A DNA stretch of 5,776 nt from Cytophagia bacterium (GCA_013373005.1 JABXIP010000493.1:1-5776); one strand, 5' to 3'. Positions 1 to 5,313 are shown, counted from the first letter of the stretch. Made by a program: numbers and translations. The notes: generated by a model from the sequence alone, not told the origin.

Positions 1-59
1 AGGCCTTCCGAAAGTGTTTTATTCATTTTCCAGTTTCCTGCAATTATCTTCTTTCTCAT
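1..59 (-). CDS. tpiA: Triosephosphate isomerase, N-terminal fragment (continues past the left edge)
   Basis: This is the start of triosephosphate isomerase, the glycolytic and gluconeogenic enzyme that interconverts dihydroxyacetone phosphate and glyceraldehyde 3-phosphate in the cytoplasm. Reading leftward from an ATG at 59-57, 19 codons are visible: MRKKIIAGNWKMNKTLSEG. The AGNWKMN motif (residues 7-13) is the family signature at beta-strand 1. Its Asn9 and Lys11 correspond to the conserved substrate-binding Asn and catalytic Lys near the N-terminus of all TIM proteins. The full protein would be about 250 residues, so more than 90% lies outside the window. The gene is divergent from the CotH-like gene. 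A perfect TAnnTTTG box (TATCTTTG) sits 19 bp upstream of the ATG. Identification is strong despite the short length, because the motif is almost unique to this enzyme. Confidence 0.93.
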   Translation of the reverse strand, partial: MRKKIIAGNWKMNKTLSEG

Positions 60-77
60 GATTTTCTAGTTTGTGCC

Positions 78-85
78 CAAAGATA
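78..85 (-). promoter_or_regulatory. Candidate -7 box of the tpiA promoter
   Basis: On the minus strand, 85 to 78 reads TATCTTTG, a full match to the Bacteroidota primary-sigma -7 consensus TAnnTTTG. Transcription would start near position 71, giving a leader of about 12 nt before the tpiA ATG. No convincing TTTG was seen 19-20 nt upstream, so the assignment rests on the -7 box and its position. Confidence 0.4.
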
Positions 86-154
86 GGAGACTTGAAAAAA
101 TATGTGGTGAGACTAGACTTAAAATTAGCACTGACAAGTAATTGCCTATCTCCG

Positions 155-167
155 ATATGTCACATAT
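155..167. promoter_or_regulatory. 13-bp dyad in the tpiA/CotH divergent spacer, possible operator
   Basis: The sequence ATATGT-C-ACATAT is a perfect inverted repeat with 6-bp arms around one central base. It ends 28 bp before the chosen ATG of the CotH-like gene. It directly precedes TACATTTC (172-179), which matches the -7 consensus TAnnTTTG at all but the last base. That placement would suit a regulator-binding site, but a dyad this short could occur by chance and no regulator is encoded nearby. Confidence 0.27.
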
Positions 168-195
168 TGATTACATTTCGTTAATTGTGTTACCT

Positions 196-1611
196 ATGAG
201 AAAGTTCTTGCACACCCTATCAGTAGTTGGCATTGCCATGCTATCTCTTCATTCCTGCTCCAAGGATGATGGCCCTACTGCTCCGGTTGACATTGATAAA
301 GGCCCGGGAGGGAGTACCGTTCCATACATTAGTATCAACACCAACGGAAATAACGTTGTCGATGAGCCCAAGGTGCCGGCAGAGATGTTCATTTTTCAGA
401 ATCAACAAGAAATTTTCTCCAGTGGAATTGGTATTGAATTTAGAGGCTCAACTTCGCAAAGGCTCTTTCCTAAGAAGTCTTATGGTATAGAGCTTTGGGA
501 CCAAAATGGTGCCGATTACTCTGCCGATATCTTCGGCATGGGTACTGAAGAAGACTGGATTTTATATGGGCCTTACAGTGATAAGACTTTGTTGAGAAAT
601 GTGCTCATCTACGAAATTTCCAATGAAATTGGTCAATACGCTCCGAAAACACAGATCGTAGAGATGAGCATGAATGGAAATTATACTGGCGTTTTCATTT
701 TTATGGAAAAGATAAAGCGTGATGGGGATAGGTTGGACATTGAAAAGCTGGAACCTACCATGACTGCCAGTTCGGTGATTTCCGGAGGCTATATTTTGAA
801 GATCGACAAAACCAGCGGTGATAACAATAACTCCGATTGGGCCGGAGATTCGCAGTATACTTCAAGCCTTGGGTTCAGGTCTAAGTATGGAGCTTACGGC
901 AATGAACTTACCTATGCCGCTTATGGTGACAAAAGAGGAGAGGAAACTTACTTTTTGTACGAGGAGCCGGACCATGATGATATCAACAGTGCACAGAAAA
1001 GTTACATTCAGCAATACATCTCAGATTTTGAGGAGGCGCTGATCAATGAAGATTTCTCCGGTTCTACCCGGGCTTATGCCGAGTATATTGATGTTCAGAG
1101 CTTTGTGGATTTTTTCATTTTGAATGAAATAAGTGCCAACCCCGATGCTTATCGCCTGAGCACTTTTATGCACAAGGATAGAGACCAAAAACTGAAAATG
1201 GGACCTATTTGGGATTTCAATATCGCTTTTGGCAACGATGGGCGAAGCGCTACCAATACCTGGATTTACCAATACAATCAATCCAATCCAGGAGACCTTT
1301 GGCTGGTGCATTTCTGGTGGACCAAGCTTTTACAAGATCCGCAGTTCAGGCATCAGGTGAAGCTGCGTTGGGATGGTTTAAAAGCTAATGTCTTGAGTAG
1401 CGCTAGTATCAACAATAAGATTGATGAGTGGGTAACTTATTTAGAATCTAACCAAGCGACAACCCGCAACTTCGACAGGTGGGATGTTATTGGCGAAACC
1501 TTGCCTTTCAACAGCTTTGTAGGCAATTCATACCAAGAGGAGGTCGATTATGTGAAGGGCTGGATTGCCGATCGCATTAGCTGGATGGACAGCCAAATGA
1601 CTTCCTGGTAA
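196..1611 (+). CDS. CotH-kinase-family surface lipoprotein
   Basis: The 471-residue product belongs to the CotH family, named after the Bacillus spore-coat protein kinase CotH; its substrate here is unknown. It begins with a lipoprotein signal: basic MRK, a hydrophobic stretch, then Leu18-His-Ser-Cys21. Cys21 is followed by Ser-Lys-Asp-Asp, which fits the Bacteroidota lipoprotein export signal K-(D/E)2 and predicts display on the outer face of the outer membrane. CotH-like motifs follow in order: RGSTSQ...PKKSYGIEL (about 83-100); RNVLIYEISNEIG (134-146); MNGNYTGVFIFMEKIKRDGDRL (159-180); GGYILKIDK (197-205); and MGPIWDFNIAFGN (335-347), whose W-D340-F-N342 likely supplies the metal-binding acidic residue. 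The frame is open back to a TTG at 142, but the ATG at 196 is preferred because only it puts the signal peptide at the N-terminus. The stop abuts that of the convergent DUF2490 gene. The family call is strong; the kinase activity is inferred from the family. Confidence 0.88.
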   Translation: MRKFLHTLSVVGIAMLSLHSCSKDDGPTAPVDIDKGPGGSTVPYISINTNGNNVVDEPKVPAEMFIFQNQQEIFSSGIGIEFRGSTSQRLFPKKSYGIELWDQNGADYSADIFGMGTEEDWILYGPYSDKTLLRNVLIYEISNEIGQYAPKTQIVEMSMNGNYTGVFIFMEKIKRDGDRLDIEKLEPTMTASSVISGGYILKIDKTSGDNNNSDWAGDSQYTSSLGFRSKYGAYGNELTYAAYGDKRGEETYFLYEEPDHDDINSAQKSYIQQYISDFEEALINEDFSGSTRAYAEYIDVQSFVDFFILNEISANPDAYRLSTFMHKDRDQKLKMGPIWDFNIAFGNDGRSATNTWIYQYNQSNPGDLWLVHFWWTKLLQDPQFRHQVKLRWDGLKANVLSSASINNKIDEWVTYLESNQATTRNFDRWDVIGETLPFNSFVGNSYQEEVDYVKGWIADRISWMDSQMTSW

Positions 1612-2295
1612 CTAAAACGAATAGGTATATTTAAAAGAGAGGATGTGTGCCACTTCTCGAATGGCCAGGCCTAATGAGAGGTCGATCATATAGTCAATGC
1701 CAAACTCACCAAACTGGTCGTAATCTCGCTCTGTGCCAATACCGAATCTGATGGATTTATTGGTGTTCACCAAGTCGTTATCTATGGGTTGAAAGTATTC
1801 AACTGAAAATTCGGGATCGTACTTCCAGTCTTTGATTTTATACTGGGTGTTCAGTTTGTAGCGAAGGAATTTTTCAGGAACATCACCTTCATTCTTCTTA
1901 ACTCCCATTTGATTTCTATGCTGGAACAGCAGCCTGTGTTTGAATTCAAACTGACCTGATTCATGTTCAAACTTTCCGCCAATCTGAAAACGAATTAGAT
2001 TTTCATATCCCTGAGTATCGCCAGAATTATCATTCCTTCTGATAAATCGAGGGACAAAAACAAGGTCCAGGTTTTTGCTGGCCTTGAAGTTGATTTCCGC
2101 TTCAGTATGATAGTTTTTTACGGCACCTACATTTTCATCGAATCGAATTTGCTCTTCGAAATCGAGACGCCATTTTTCTCCTAAGTCTACCTTTCCTCCC
2201 ATTTTCAACCACAGCTCAAAGTCGCTGTCAGTTTGGGCCTTTAAAATACTTGCCCAAGAGAACAGAATACAAAACAATAAGAAAACCCTCTTCAT
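1612..2295 (-). CDS. DUF2490 family protein, predicted outer-membrane beta-barrel
   Basis: The product is 227 residues with a signal peptide (MKRVFLLFCILFSWASILKA, cleaved before Gln21). The mature part is a series of short amphipathic beta-strands with alternating hydrophobic and polar residues, for example KWRLDFEEQIRF (41-52), FEFKHRLLFQHRNQ (116-129) and WKYDPEFSVEYFQP (157-170). It ends HILSFKYTYSF, with the terminal Phe typical of proteins recognised by the BAM outer-membrane assembly machinery. The 'ELWLKMGGKVDLGEKWRLDFEEQIRF' type of opening (27-52) and the overall length match DUF2490, a family with no established biochemical role. It is the second gene of an operon with the DUF4956 gene: its ATG overlaps that gene's TGA as ATGA. 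It is convergent with the CotH-like gene and shares no bases with it. Family assignment comes from recalled pattern, not a search. Confidence 0.82.
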   Translation of the reverse strand: MKRVFLLFCILFSWASILKAQTDSDFELWLKMGGKVDLGEKWRLDFEEQIRFDENVGAVKNYHTEAEINFKASKNLDLVFVPRFIRRNDNSGDTQGYENLIRFQIGGKFEHESGQFEFKHRLLFQHRNQMGVKKNEGDVPEKFLRYKLNTQYKIKDWKYDPEFSVEYFQPIDNDLVNTNKSIRFGIGTERDYDQFGEFGIDYMIDLSLGLAIREVAHILSFKYTYSF

Positions 2296-2897
2296 TGCGC
2301 TACTTGATAGAAAATGGTGATGGTGGCCATCTGATTGGCGAAATCAACTTTTTGAACTTTTACCTCGGTGACGTTCAAACCCGTCTTTTGGTTGAGATCT
2401 GCCAACATCTGCTGATAGTTCTCGGGCTTGATGTTTTCAAGTTCGCTGTAAACGATGGTGCGTTGCTCTATTTTTCCCTTGGAAAGCACCAGTTTTTCTA
2501 TGAAGTAGATGGCGCCAACTATGGCTGAATTTGCTCCTAGAATTTCAATTAGGCTCATGCTGGTATTCACAAGGGCATTGATAACGGAAACACCAATAAC
2601 TACAAACAGATAGGTCATTTCCTTGATTTCTACCTGCTGCGTTCGGTATCGTATTATGCCGAAAATGGCAAATAGGCCTAGGGCCATACCAATGTCCAGG
2701 CTGAATTTTTTAAGGGTAAAACAGAGGAAGAATAATACAATACTCACCATGTAATAGGTGAAAACATATTCTGTGCGTCTTGTGTATCGATAGTAGAGTA
2801 ATCGGATGATGATGCTAATGAATACCAGATTGATGGCGAAGTAAACCAACATGTCGAGAAAGTCATTGCTGTAGATTTTAATATCAGGAAATTCCAT
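2292..2897 (-). CDS. DUF4956 family inner-membrane protein
   Basis: The product is 201 residues when started at the ATG at 2897. The open frame extends to a TTG at 2954, but that start lies inside a 7-bp dyad and would add 19 residues ahead of the usual family N-terminus. Five hydrophobic segments are visible, at about 14-34, 43-61, 69-82, 94-111 and 117-134. They are followed by a soluble alpha/beta C-terminal domain (140-201). The conserved block from ALGLFAIFGIIRYRT to VEIKEMTYLFVV (about 72-100), with Arg83-Tyr-Arg85 and Lys92-Glu93, is characteristic of DUF4956. Such genes frequently neighbour CotH-like and VTC polyphosphate-polymerase genes, as known from family context. No enzymatic function is established. 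The TGA overlaps the DUF2490 ATG, so the two are probably translationally coupled. No VTC gene is present in this window. Confidence 0.85.
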   Translation of the reverse strand: MEFPDIKIYSNDFLDMLVYFAINLVFISIIIRLLYYRYTRRTEYVFTYYMVSIVLFFLCFTLKKFSLDIGMALGLFAIFGIIRYRTQQVEIKEMTYLFVVIGVSVINALVNTSMSLIEILGANSAIVGAIYFIEKLVLSKGKIEQRTIVYSELENIKPENYQQMLADLNQKTGLNVTEVKVQKVDFANQMATITIFYQVAQ

Positions 2898-2941
2898 AGG
2901 TAATAGGCTTGTGTACAAGATAACGTTTAAAACAACGTAAA

Positions 2942-2968
2942 GTACCCTTTGCAACGAATAGAGGGTAC
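2942..2968. promoter_or_regulatory. 7-bp dyad in the DUF4956/fucosidase divergent spacer, possible operator
   Basis: GTACCCT (2942-2948) and AGGGTAC (2962-2968) form a perfect inverted repeat separated by 13 bp. It sits in the 129-bp spacer between two divergent genes, 45 bp upstream of the DUF4956 ATG and 58 bp upstream of the fucosidase ATG. A weak plus-strand -7 candidate, AACTTTTG (2976-2983, one mismatch to TAnnTTTG), lies just downstream towards the fucosidase. The dyad could bind a regulator affecting either gene. It could also fold in the DUF4956 leader RNA if transcription starts upstream of it. Confidence 0.3.
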
Positions 2969-3026
2969 ATAACTCAACTTTTGGCGAAAAAGCAGGAAGG
3001 TCGGTTTCAATTATATAAATTCAGCC

Positions 3027-4361
3027 ATGCATTTAACCTTGACTAATCTCTGTAAAGTTGTTTTTCAACTGTTGATTCTTCTTTTAATCTCCTTGCCAAC
3101 GCATGCTCAAACTGAGCTGGAAAAAGATAGCCTCTCTAAAATGGATTGGTTCTCAGAAGCCAAATTGGGCATTTTCATTCACTGGGGTTTGTATGCAGTG
3201 AATGGAATAGATGAATCGTGGAGCTTCTACAACGGATACATTTCTCACGAAGATTACCTAAAGCAAACGGCAGGGTTTGGAGCCGAGAATTATGATCCAA
3301 AAGCTTGGGCAAAACTCATTAAGGAAAGTGGGGCAAAATATGCTGTAATTACCTCTAAGCACCATGATGGCTTTGCGCTTTGGGACACTCAATTTGGCAA
3401 CTTAAATGCAGTGGATAATTCGAAAGCACAAAGAGATGTGCTCACTCCTTTTACCAAGGCCGTTAGAAAGGAAGGGTTGAAGCTGGGTATTTACTATTCG
3501 CTTCCCGATTGGTCTAGTGATTTATACACTCACTTTACAACCACAGACATGCGTTATAAAATTGCCGATGAGCCAGAGCGTTGGCAAAAATTTAAGGACT
3601 ACTATCAAGGTCAGATTGACGAGCTTTCTAAAACCTACAAACCTGATCTTTGGTGGTTTGATGGCGACTGGGAGCATTCTGCTGAAGAGTGGAAAGCAGC
3701 TAAGGTTAGAGCCAGATTGCTTACCGACAATTCTAAAACCATCATCAACTCTCGCCTACCCAAAAATGGAGACTATGGAACCCCGGAACAGGGCGTGCCA
3801 CTGACGAAACCTGAAGAGACATTCTGGGAGCTTTGTATGACCATGAACGATTCCTGGGGCTTTCAGCACAATGACCACAATTACAAAACGCCTAACCAGA
3901 TCATCAGAATCTTTATCGATTGCCTAAGAATGGGGGGTAATCTGTTGCTTGACATTGGACCTAAAGCCGATGGCACCATTCCTGAAGAGCAAGTTGAAAT
4001 ACTCAAAGAGTTAGGTCGATGGACAGAAAAACATTCGGAAGCTATTTATGGCACACAAGCAGGTATTCCTACAGATTACTATTATGGAGCCTCAACGCTG
4101 AGCAAGGACAGAAAAACGCTTTATCTCTTTGTTCCTCATAAACCGAATGGCCCATTAGTAGTTCGTGGCCTTAAGAATAAAGTGAACAGAATCCGTGTGG
4201 TGGGTAACGGTACTAAGCTAAGTCAGCAAATACATAATAAGCCTTATTGGAGTGCAAAACCAGGTATTCTCTATATTGATGTACCTGAATCTACCCTCGA
4301 TGAGCAGGTGACCGTAATTGCGCTTTTATTGGATGGAGAGATTGAGTTGGAAGGGAAATAG
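3027..4361 (+). CDS. Secreted GH29 alpha-L-fucosidase
   Basis: The 444-residue product is a glycoside hydrolase family 29 retaining alpha-L-fucosidase, expected to release L-fucose from the ends of glycans or glycoconjugates in the periplasm or outside the cell. A Sec signal peptide spans residues 1-27 (cleavage THA|Q). The (beta/alpha)8 catalytic domain covers about 38-345. Family landmarks are WFSEAKLGIFIHWGLYAV (41-58, with His52-Trp-Gly), SKHHDGFALWDT (110-121, with His112-His113) and DLWWFDGDW (207-215), whose Asp212 is the likely nucleophile. MTMNDSWGF (271-279) and GGNLLLDIGPKADGTIPEEQ (303-322) follow. Glu254 (GTPEQ) is a possible acid/base, but this residue varies across GH29 and is not certain. 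A short C-terminal beta-sandwich covers about 355-444. The length is typical and nothing is broken. No fucose kinase, permease or SusC/D pair is in view, so it is not visibly part of a polysaccharide-utilisation locus. Substrate linkage cannot be read from the sequence. Confidence 0.94.
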   Translation: MHLTLTNLCKVVFQLLILLLISLPTHAQTELEKDSLSKMDWFSEAKLGIFIHWGLYAVNGIDESWSFYNGYISHEDYLKQTAGFGAENYDPKAWAKLIKESGAKYAVITSKHHDGFALWDTQFGNLNAVDNSKAQRDVLTPFTKAVRKEGLKLGIYYSLPDWSSDLYTHFTTTDMRYKIADEPERWQKFKDYYQGQIDELSKTYKPDLWWFDGDWEHSAEEWKAAKVRARLLTDNSKTIINSRLPKNGDYGTPEQGVPLTKPEETFWELCMTMNDSWGFQHNDHNYKTPNQIIRIFIDCLRMGGNLLLDIGPKADGTIPEEQVEILKELGRWTEKHSEAIYGTQAGIPTDYYYGASTLSKDRKTLYLFVPHKPNGPLVVRGLKNKVNRIRVVGNGTKLSQQIHNKPYWSAKPGILYIDVPESTLDEQVTVIALLLDGEIELEGK

Positions 4362-4391
4362 CTTATCTAACTCATTCTGTTTTGGTAAAGA

Positions 4392-4868
4392 CTAGTTGTC
4401 CTTTACTTTTCTGGCGACCGAATCATAATATTCTTGACTTAGAACTTCAGTCCAAGTAGTCGGTTGAGTTCCACCATAGATTGCAAGGTAAGTGACATCA
4501 TTTTCTTTAGATGAAGAATGCCAATGCTCAACATTTTTATCACATTTAATGACATCACCGACTTTCATGAGTATAGGCTCTTTTCCTCTTTCCTGATAAT
4601 AGCCAACTCCTTCTACCACAATGAGAACTTGTGGAGTTTCATGTTTATGCCAATCAAGTGTAGAGTTAGCCTTAAAAGTGGCTTTGGTAATGTTGAAACC
4701 TAAATCTCCTTGAGCCTGAAGTAGACTGTTTAACCATGCTTCTCCTAAATAGTGAGTATTAGGAGCCTTTGTCCCCATGTCTAAATAGGATGATACCGAA
4801 TAGTTGCTGGTTTGAGAGAAGGCAACAAGTGAGGTAAAGAGCAATATGATGGTGATTAAATTTCTCAT
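4392..4868 (-). CDS. Secreted single-domain cupin, Mn-cupin (hydroxynitrile-lyase-like) subfamily
   Basis: The product is 158 residues from the ATG at 4868. The frame continues to a TTG at 4889, but the ATG directly begins a signal peptide (residues 1-19, cleavage FS|Q). One cupin barrel covers about 60-125. Metal-ligand motif 1 is W73-H74-K-H76-E-T-P-Q80 and motif 2 ends VEH115-WH. The H-x-H-x3-Q pattern, with His 41 residues after the first ligand, matches my recollection of the manganese cupin hydroxynitrile lyase of Granulicella tundricola (ligands H53, H55, Q59, H94). The flanking 'VTYLAIYG...W.E.LS.EYY' C-terminus (about 126-148) also agrees. Relatives are usually annotated only as cupin or carboxymuconolactone-decarboxylase-associated proteins, and their natural substrates are largely unknown. 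The secreted location is unusual for the group. The fold and metal site are well supported; the reaction is not assigned. Confidence 0.85.
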   Translation of the reverse strand: MRNLITIILLFTSLVAFSQTSNYSVSSYLDMGTKAPNTHYLGEAWLNSLLQAQGDLGFNITKATFKANSTLDWHKHETPQVLIVVEGVGYYQERGKEPILMKVGDVIKCDKNVEHWHSSSKENDVTYLAIYGGTQPTTWTEVLSQEYYDSVARKVKDN

Positions 4869-4890
4869 GGCGGATATGGTATTAGTCAAT

Positions 4891-4898
4891 CAAATCTA
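4891..4898 (-). promoter_or_regulatory. Candidate -7 box of the cupin promoter
   Basis: The minus strand reads TAGATTTG, a full match to TAnnTTTG, 22 bp upstream of the cupin ATG at 4868. Transcription would begin near 4884, which leaves the TTG at 4889 outside the message and supports the ATG as the true start. No clear TTTG is seen at -33, so activation by a factor bound upstream is plausible. Confidence 0.42.
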
Positions 4899-4921
4899 AA
4901 AAATTCATATAAATGAAATAA

Positions 4922-4935
4922 TCTAATCGATTAGA
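4922..4935. promoter_or_regulatory. 14-bp perfect palindrome upstream of the cupin gene, possible operator
   Basis: TCTAATCGATTAGA is a perfect 14-bp palindrome. Its centre is about 44 bp upstream of the start site inferred from the candidate -7 box at 4891-4898, a usual distance for an activator site. A perfect even palindrome of this length is unlikely at any one place by chance, although the sequence is AT-rich. The binding protein is unknown. Confidence 0.35.
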
Positions 4936-5009
4936 GTCTGCTAGTGTGCTAGTTTGAGACAAAGTGCTTTCCAAACCAAACTAGAATAGATTAATAAAAG
5001 GAAGACGGG

Positions 5010-5053
5010 TGCTCCTCCTCTTGTCCCGATAGCCATCGGGACGAACCAAGGAC
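5010..5053 (-). pseudogene. tRNA-Asn 3'-end remnant interrupted by an 18-bp palindrome
   Basis: Two blocks here match the 3' end of the intact neighbouring tRNA-Asn exactly. Block 5010-5023 equals 5098-5111 (3' acceptor strand, part of the T-stem, and the adjoining CA). Block 5042-5053 equals 5116-5127 (5' T-stem and first half of the T-loop). In the intact gene four bases (5112-5115) separate the blocks; here they are replaced by TCCCGATAGCCATCGGGA (5024-5041). The 5' two-thirds of the tRNA (acceptor 5' strand, D-arm, anticodon arm) is absent, so this cannot be a working tRNA. It may be a partial duplication of the 3' end, such as one left by an integration event or an unequal exchange, later hit by the palindromic element. 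Origin is inference; the 26 matching bases are seen directly. Confidence 0.7.
5023..5042. repeat. Palindromic repeat, copy 1 (inside the tRNA remnant)
   Basis: GTCCCGAT-AGCC-ATCGGGAC has perfect 8-bp arms around a 4-base centre and would form a strong G+C-rich hairpin in an AT-rich setting. The core 18 bases (5024-5041) differ from copy 2 (5193-5210) at one position only (C5034 against T5203). It resembles short REP-like palindromes dispersed in bacterial genomes. Lacking a T-run, it is not a standard intrinsic terminator. Confidence 0.8.
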
Positions 5054-5068
5054 TGAACTCTCCAAAAC

Positions 5069-5096
5069 AAAAAAAGCCGGCTAATTGCCAGCTTTT
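5069..5096 (-). terminator. Intrinsic terminator of tRNA-Asn
   Basis: Read on the minus strand, AAAAGCTGGC is followed by a 5-base loop (AATTA), then GCCGGC and seven T residues. The stem has six pairs (one T-G) and extends through A-T pairs into the T-run. It begins 4 nt after the last base of the tRNA, where a Rho-independent terminator for that gene is expected. Confidence 0.88.
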
Positions 5097-5099
5097 ATG

Positions 5100-5173
5100 C
5101 TCCTCCTCTTGGGCTCGAACCAAGGACCCTTTGATTAACAGTCAAATGCTCTAACCAACTGAGCTAAGGAGGA
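5100..5173 (-). tRNA. tRNA-Asn (anticodon GTT)
   Basis: The 74-nt minus-strand sequence folds into a full cloverleaf. The acceptor stem pairs TCCTCCT with AGGAGGA. The D-stem is GCTC/GAGC with an AGTTGGTTA loop. The anticodon stem is TTTGA/TCAAA with loop CTGTTAA, placing anticodon GTT at 5139-5137. The variable loop is GGGTC, and the T-arm is CTTGG-TTCGAGC-CCAAG. GTT reads AAC and AAU codons for asparagine. The discriminator base is G (5100), as in many bacterial tRNA-Asn. The 3' CCA is not encoded: the DNA continues C-A-T after the discriminator, so CCA must be added after transcription. The gene stands alone, with a terminator directly behind it. Confidence 0.97.
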
Positions 5174-5192
5174 ATGTTTCTTTTACCAACTG

Positions 5193-5210
5193 TCCCGATA
5201 GCTATCGGGA
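5193..5210. repeat. Palindromic repeat, copy 2 (upstream of tRNA-Asn)
   Basis: TCCCGATAGCTATCGGGA is a perfect 18-bp palindrome, equal to its own reverse complement. It differs at one base from the core of copy 1 (5024-5041). It lies 19 bp upstream of the tRNA 5' end, so the two copies bracket the tRNA and its terminator. If transcription starts at the candidate promoter further upstream, the hairpin would be in the 5' leader removed by RNase P. Confidence 0.82.
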
Positions 5211-5257
5211 AAGGTGGAATTTTATCCTTTATCCAGATCGTTTTCCGAATGGGTGTG

Positions 5258-5290
5258 CAATATTAGTAGATGCAAAAATATAAACCAAAA
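5258..5290 (-). promoter_or_regulatory. Candidate tRNA-Asn promoter
   Basis: On the minus strand TTTTG (5290-5286) is followed after 20 nt by TAATATTG (5265-5258), one mismatch from TAnnTTTG. This fits the Bacteroidota -33/-7 arrangement. It would give a leader of about 75-80 nt before the tRNA that contains palindrome copy 2. A second box, TATTTTTG (5280-5273), is a full -7 match but has no -33 partner at the right distance. The spacer 5174-5313 contains nothing else recognisable. Confidence 0.35.
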
Positions 5291-5313
5291 TCTTTTCAGA
5301 GATTTTGCCCTAA

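Noticed and set aside
142..195. N-terminal extension of the CotH-like protein from a TTG start
   Set aside because: It would add 18 residues ahead of the lipoprotein signal and bury it. The stretch also contains a dyad and a -7-like box, so it reads as promoter DNA.
1021..1311. 96-codon open frame antisense to the CotH-like gene
   Set aside because: It lies wholly opposite conserved CotH motifs, has no family resemblance and no start context; it is a shadow frame.
2898..2954. N-terminal extension of the DUF4956 protein from a TTG start
   Set aside because: The TTG lies within the loop of the GTACCCT/AGGGTAC dyad, and the ATG at 2897 gives the usual family N-terminus. The extension is hydrophobic, so it is not fully excluded.
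4362..4391. Bidirectional terminator between the fucosidase and the cupin gene
   Set aside because: The 30-bp gap shows no stem-loop with flanking T-runs, so no terminator can be supported.
4949..4984. 8-bp inverted repeat CTAGTTTG/CAAACTAG with a 20-base loop
   Set aside because: A repeat of this size and spacing is expected a few times by chance in a window this long. It has no T-run and no clear place relative to a gene.
4941..5123. 60-codon minus-strand open frame
   Set aside because: It runs through the tRNA 3' end, its terminator, the tRNA remnant and a palindrome. It has no recognisable protein pattern and is an accidental frame.
5010..5173. CRISPR array or tandem tRNA cluster
   Set aside because: There are only two partial repeat units of unequal structure, no regular spacers, and only one complete cloverleaf.
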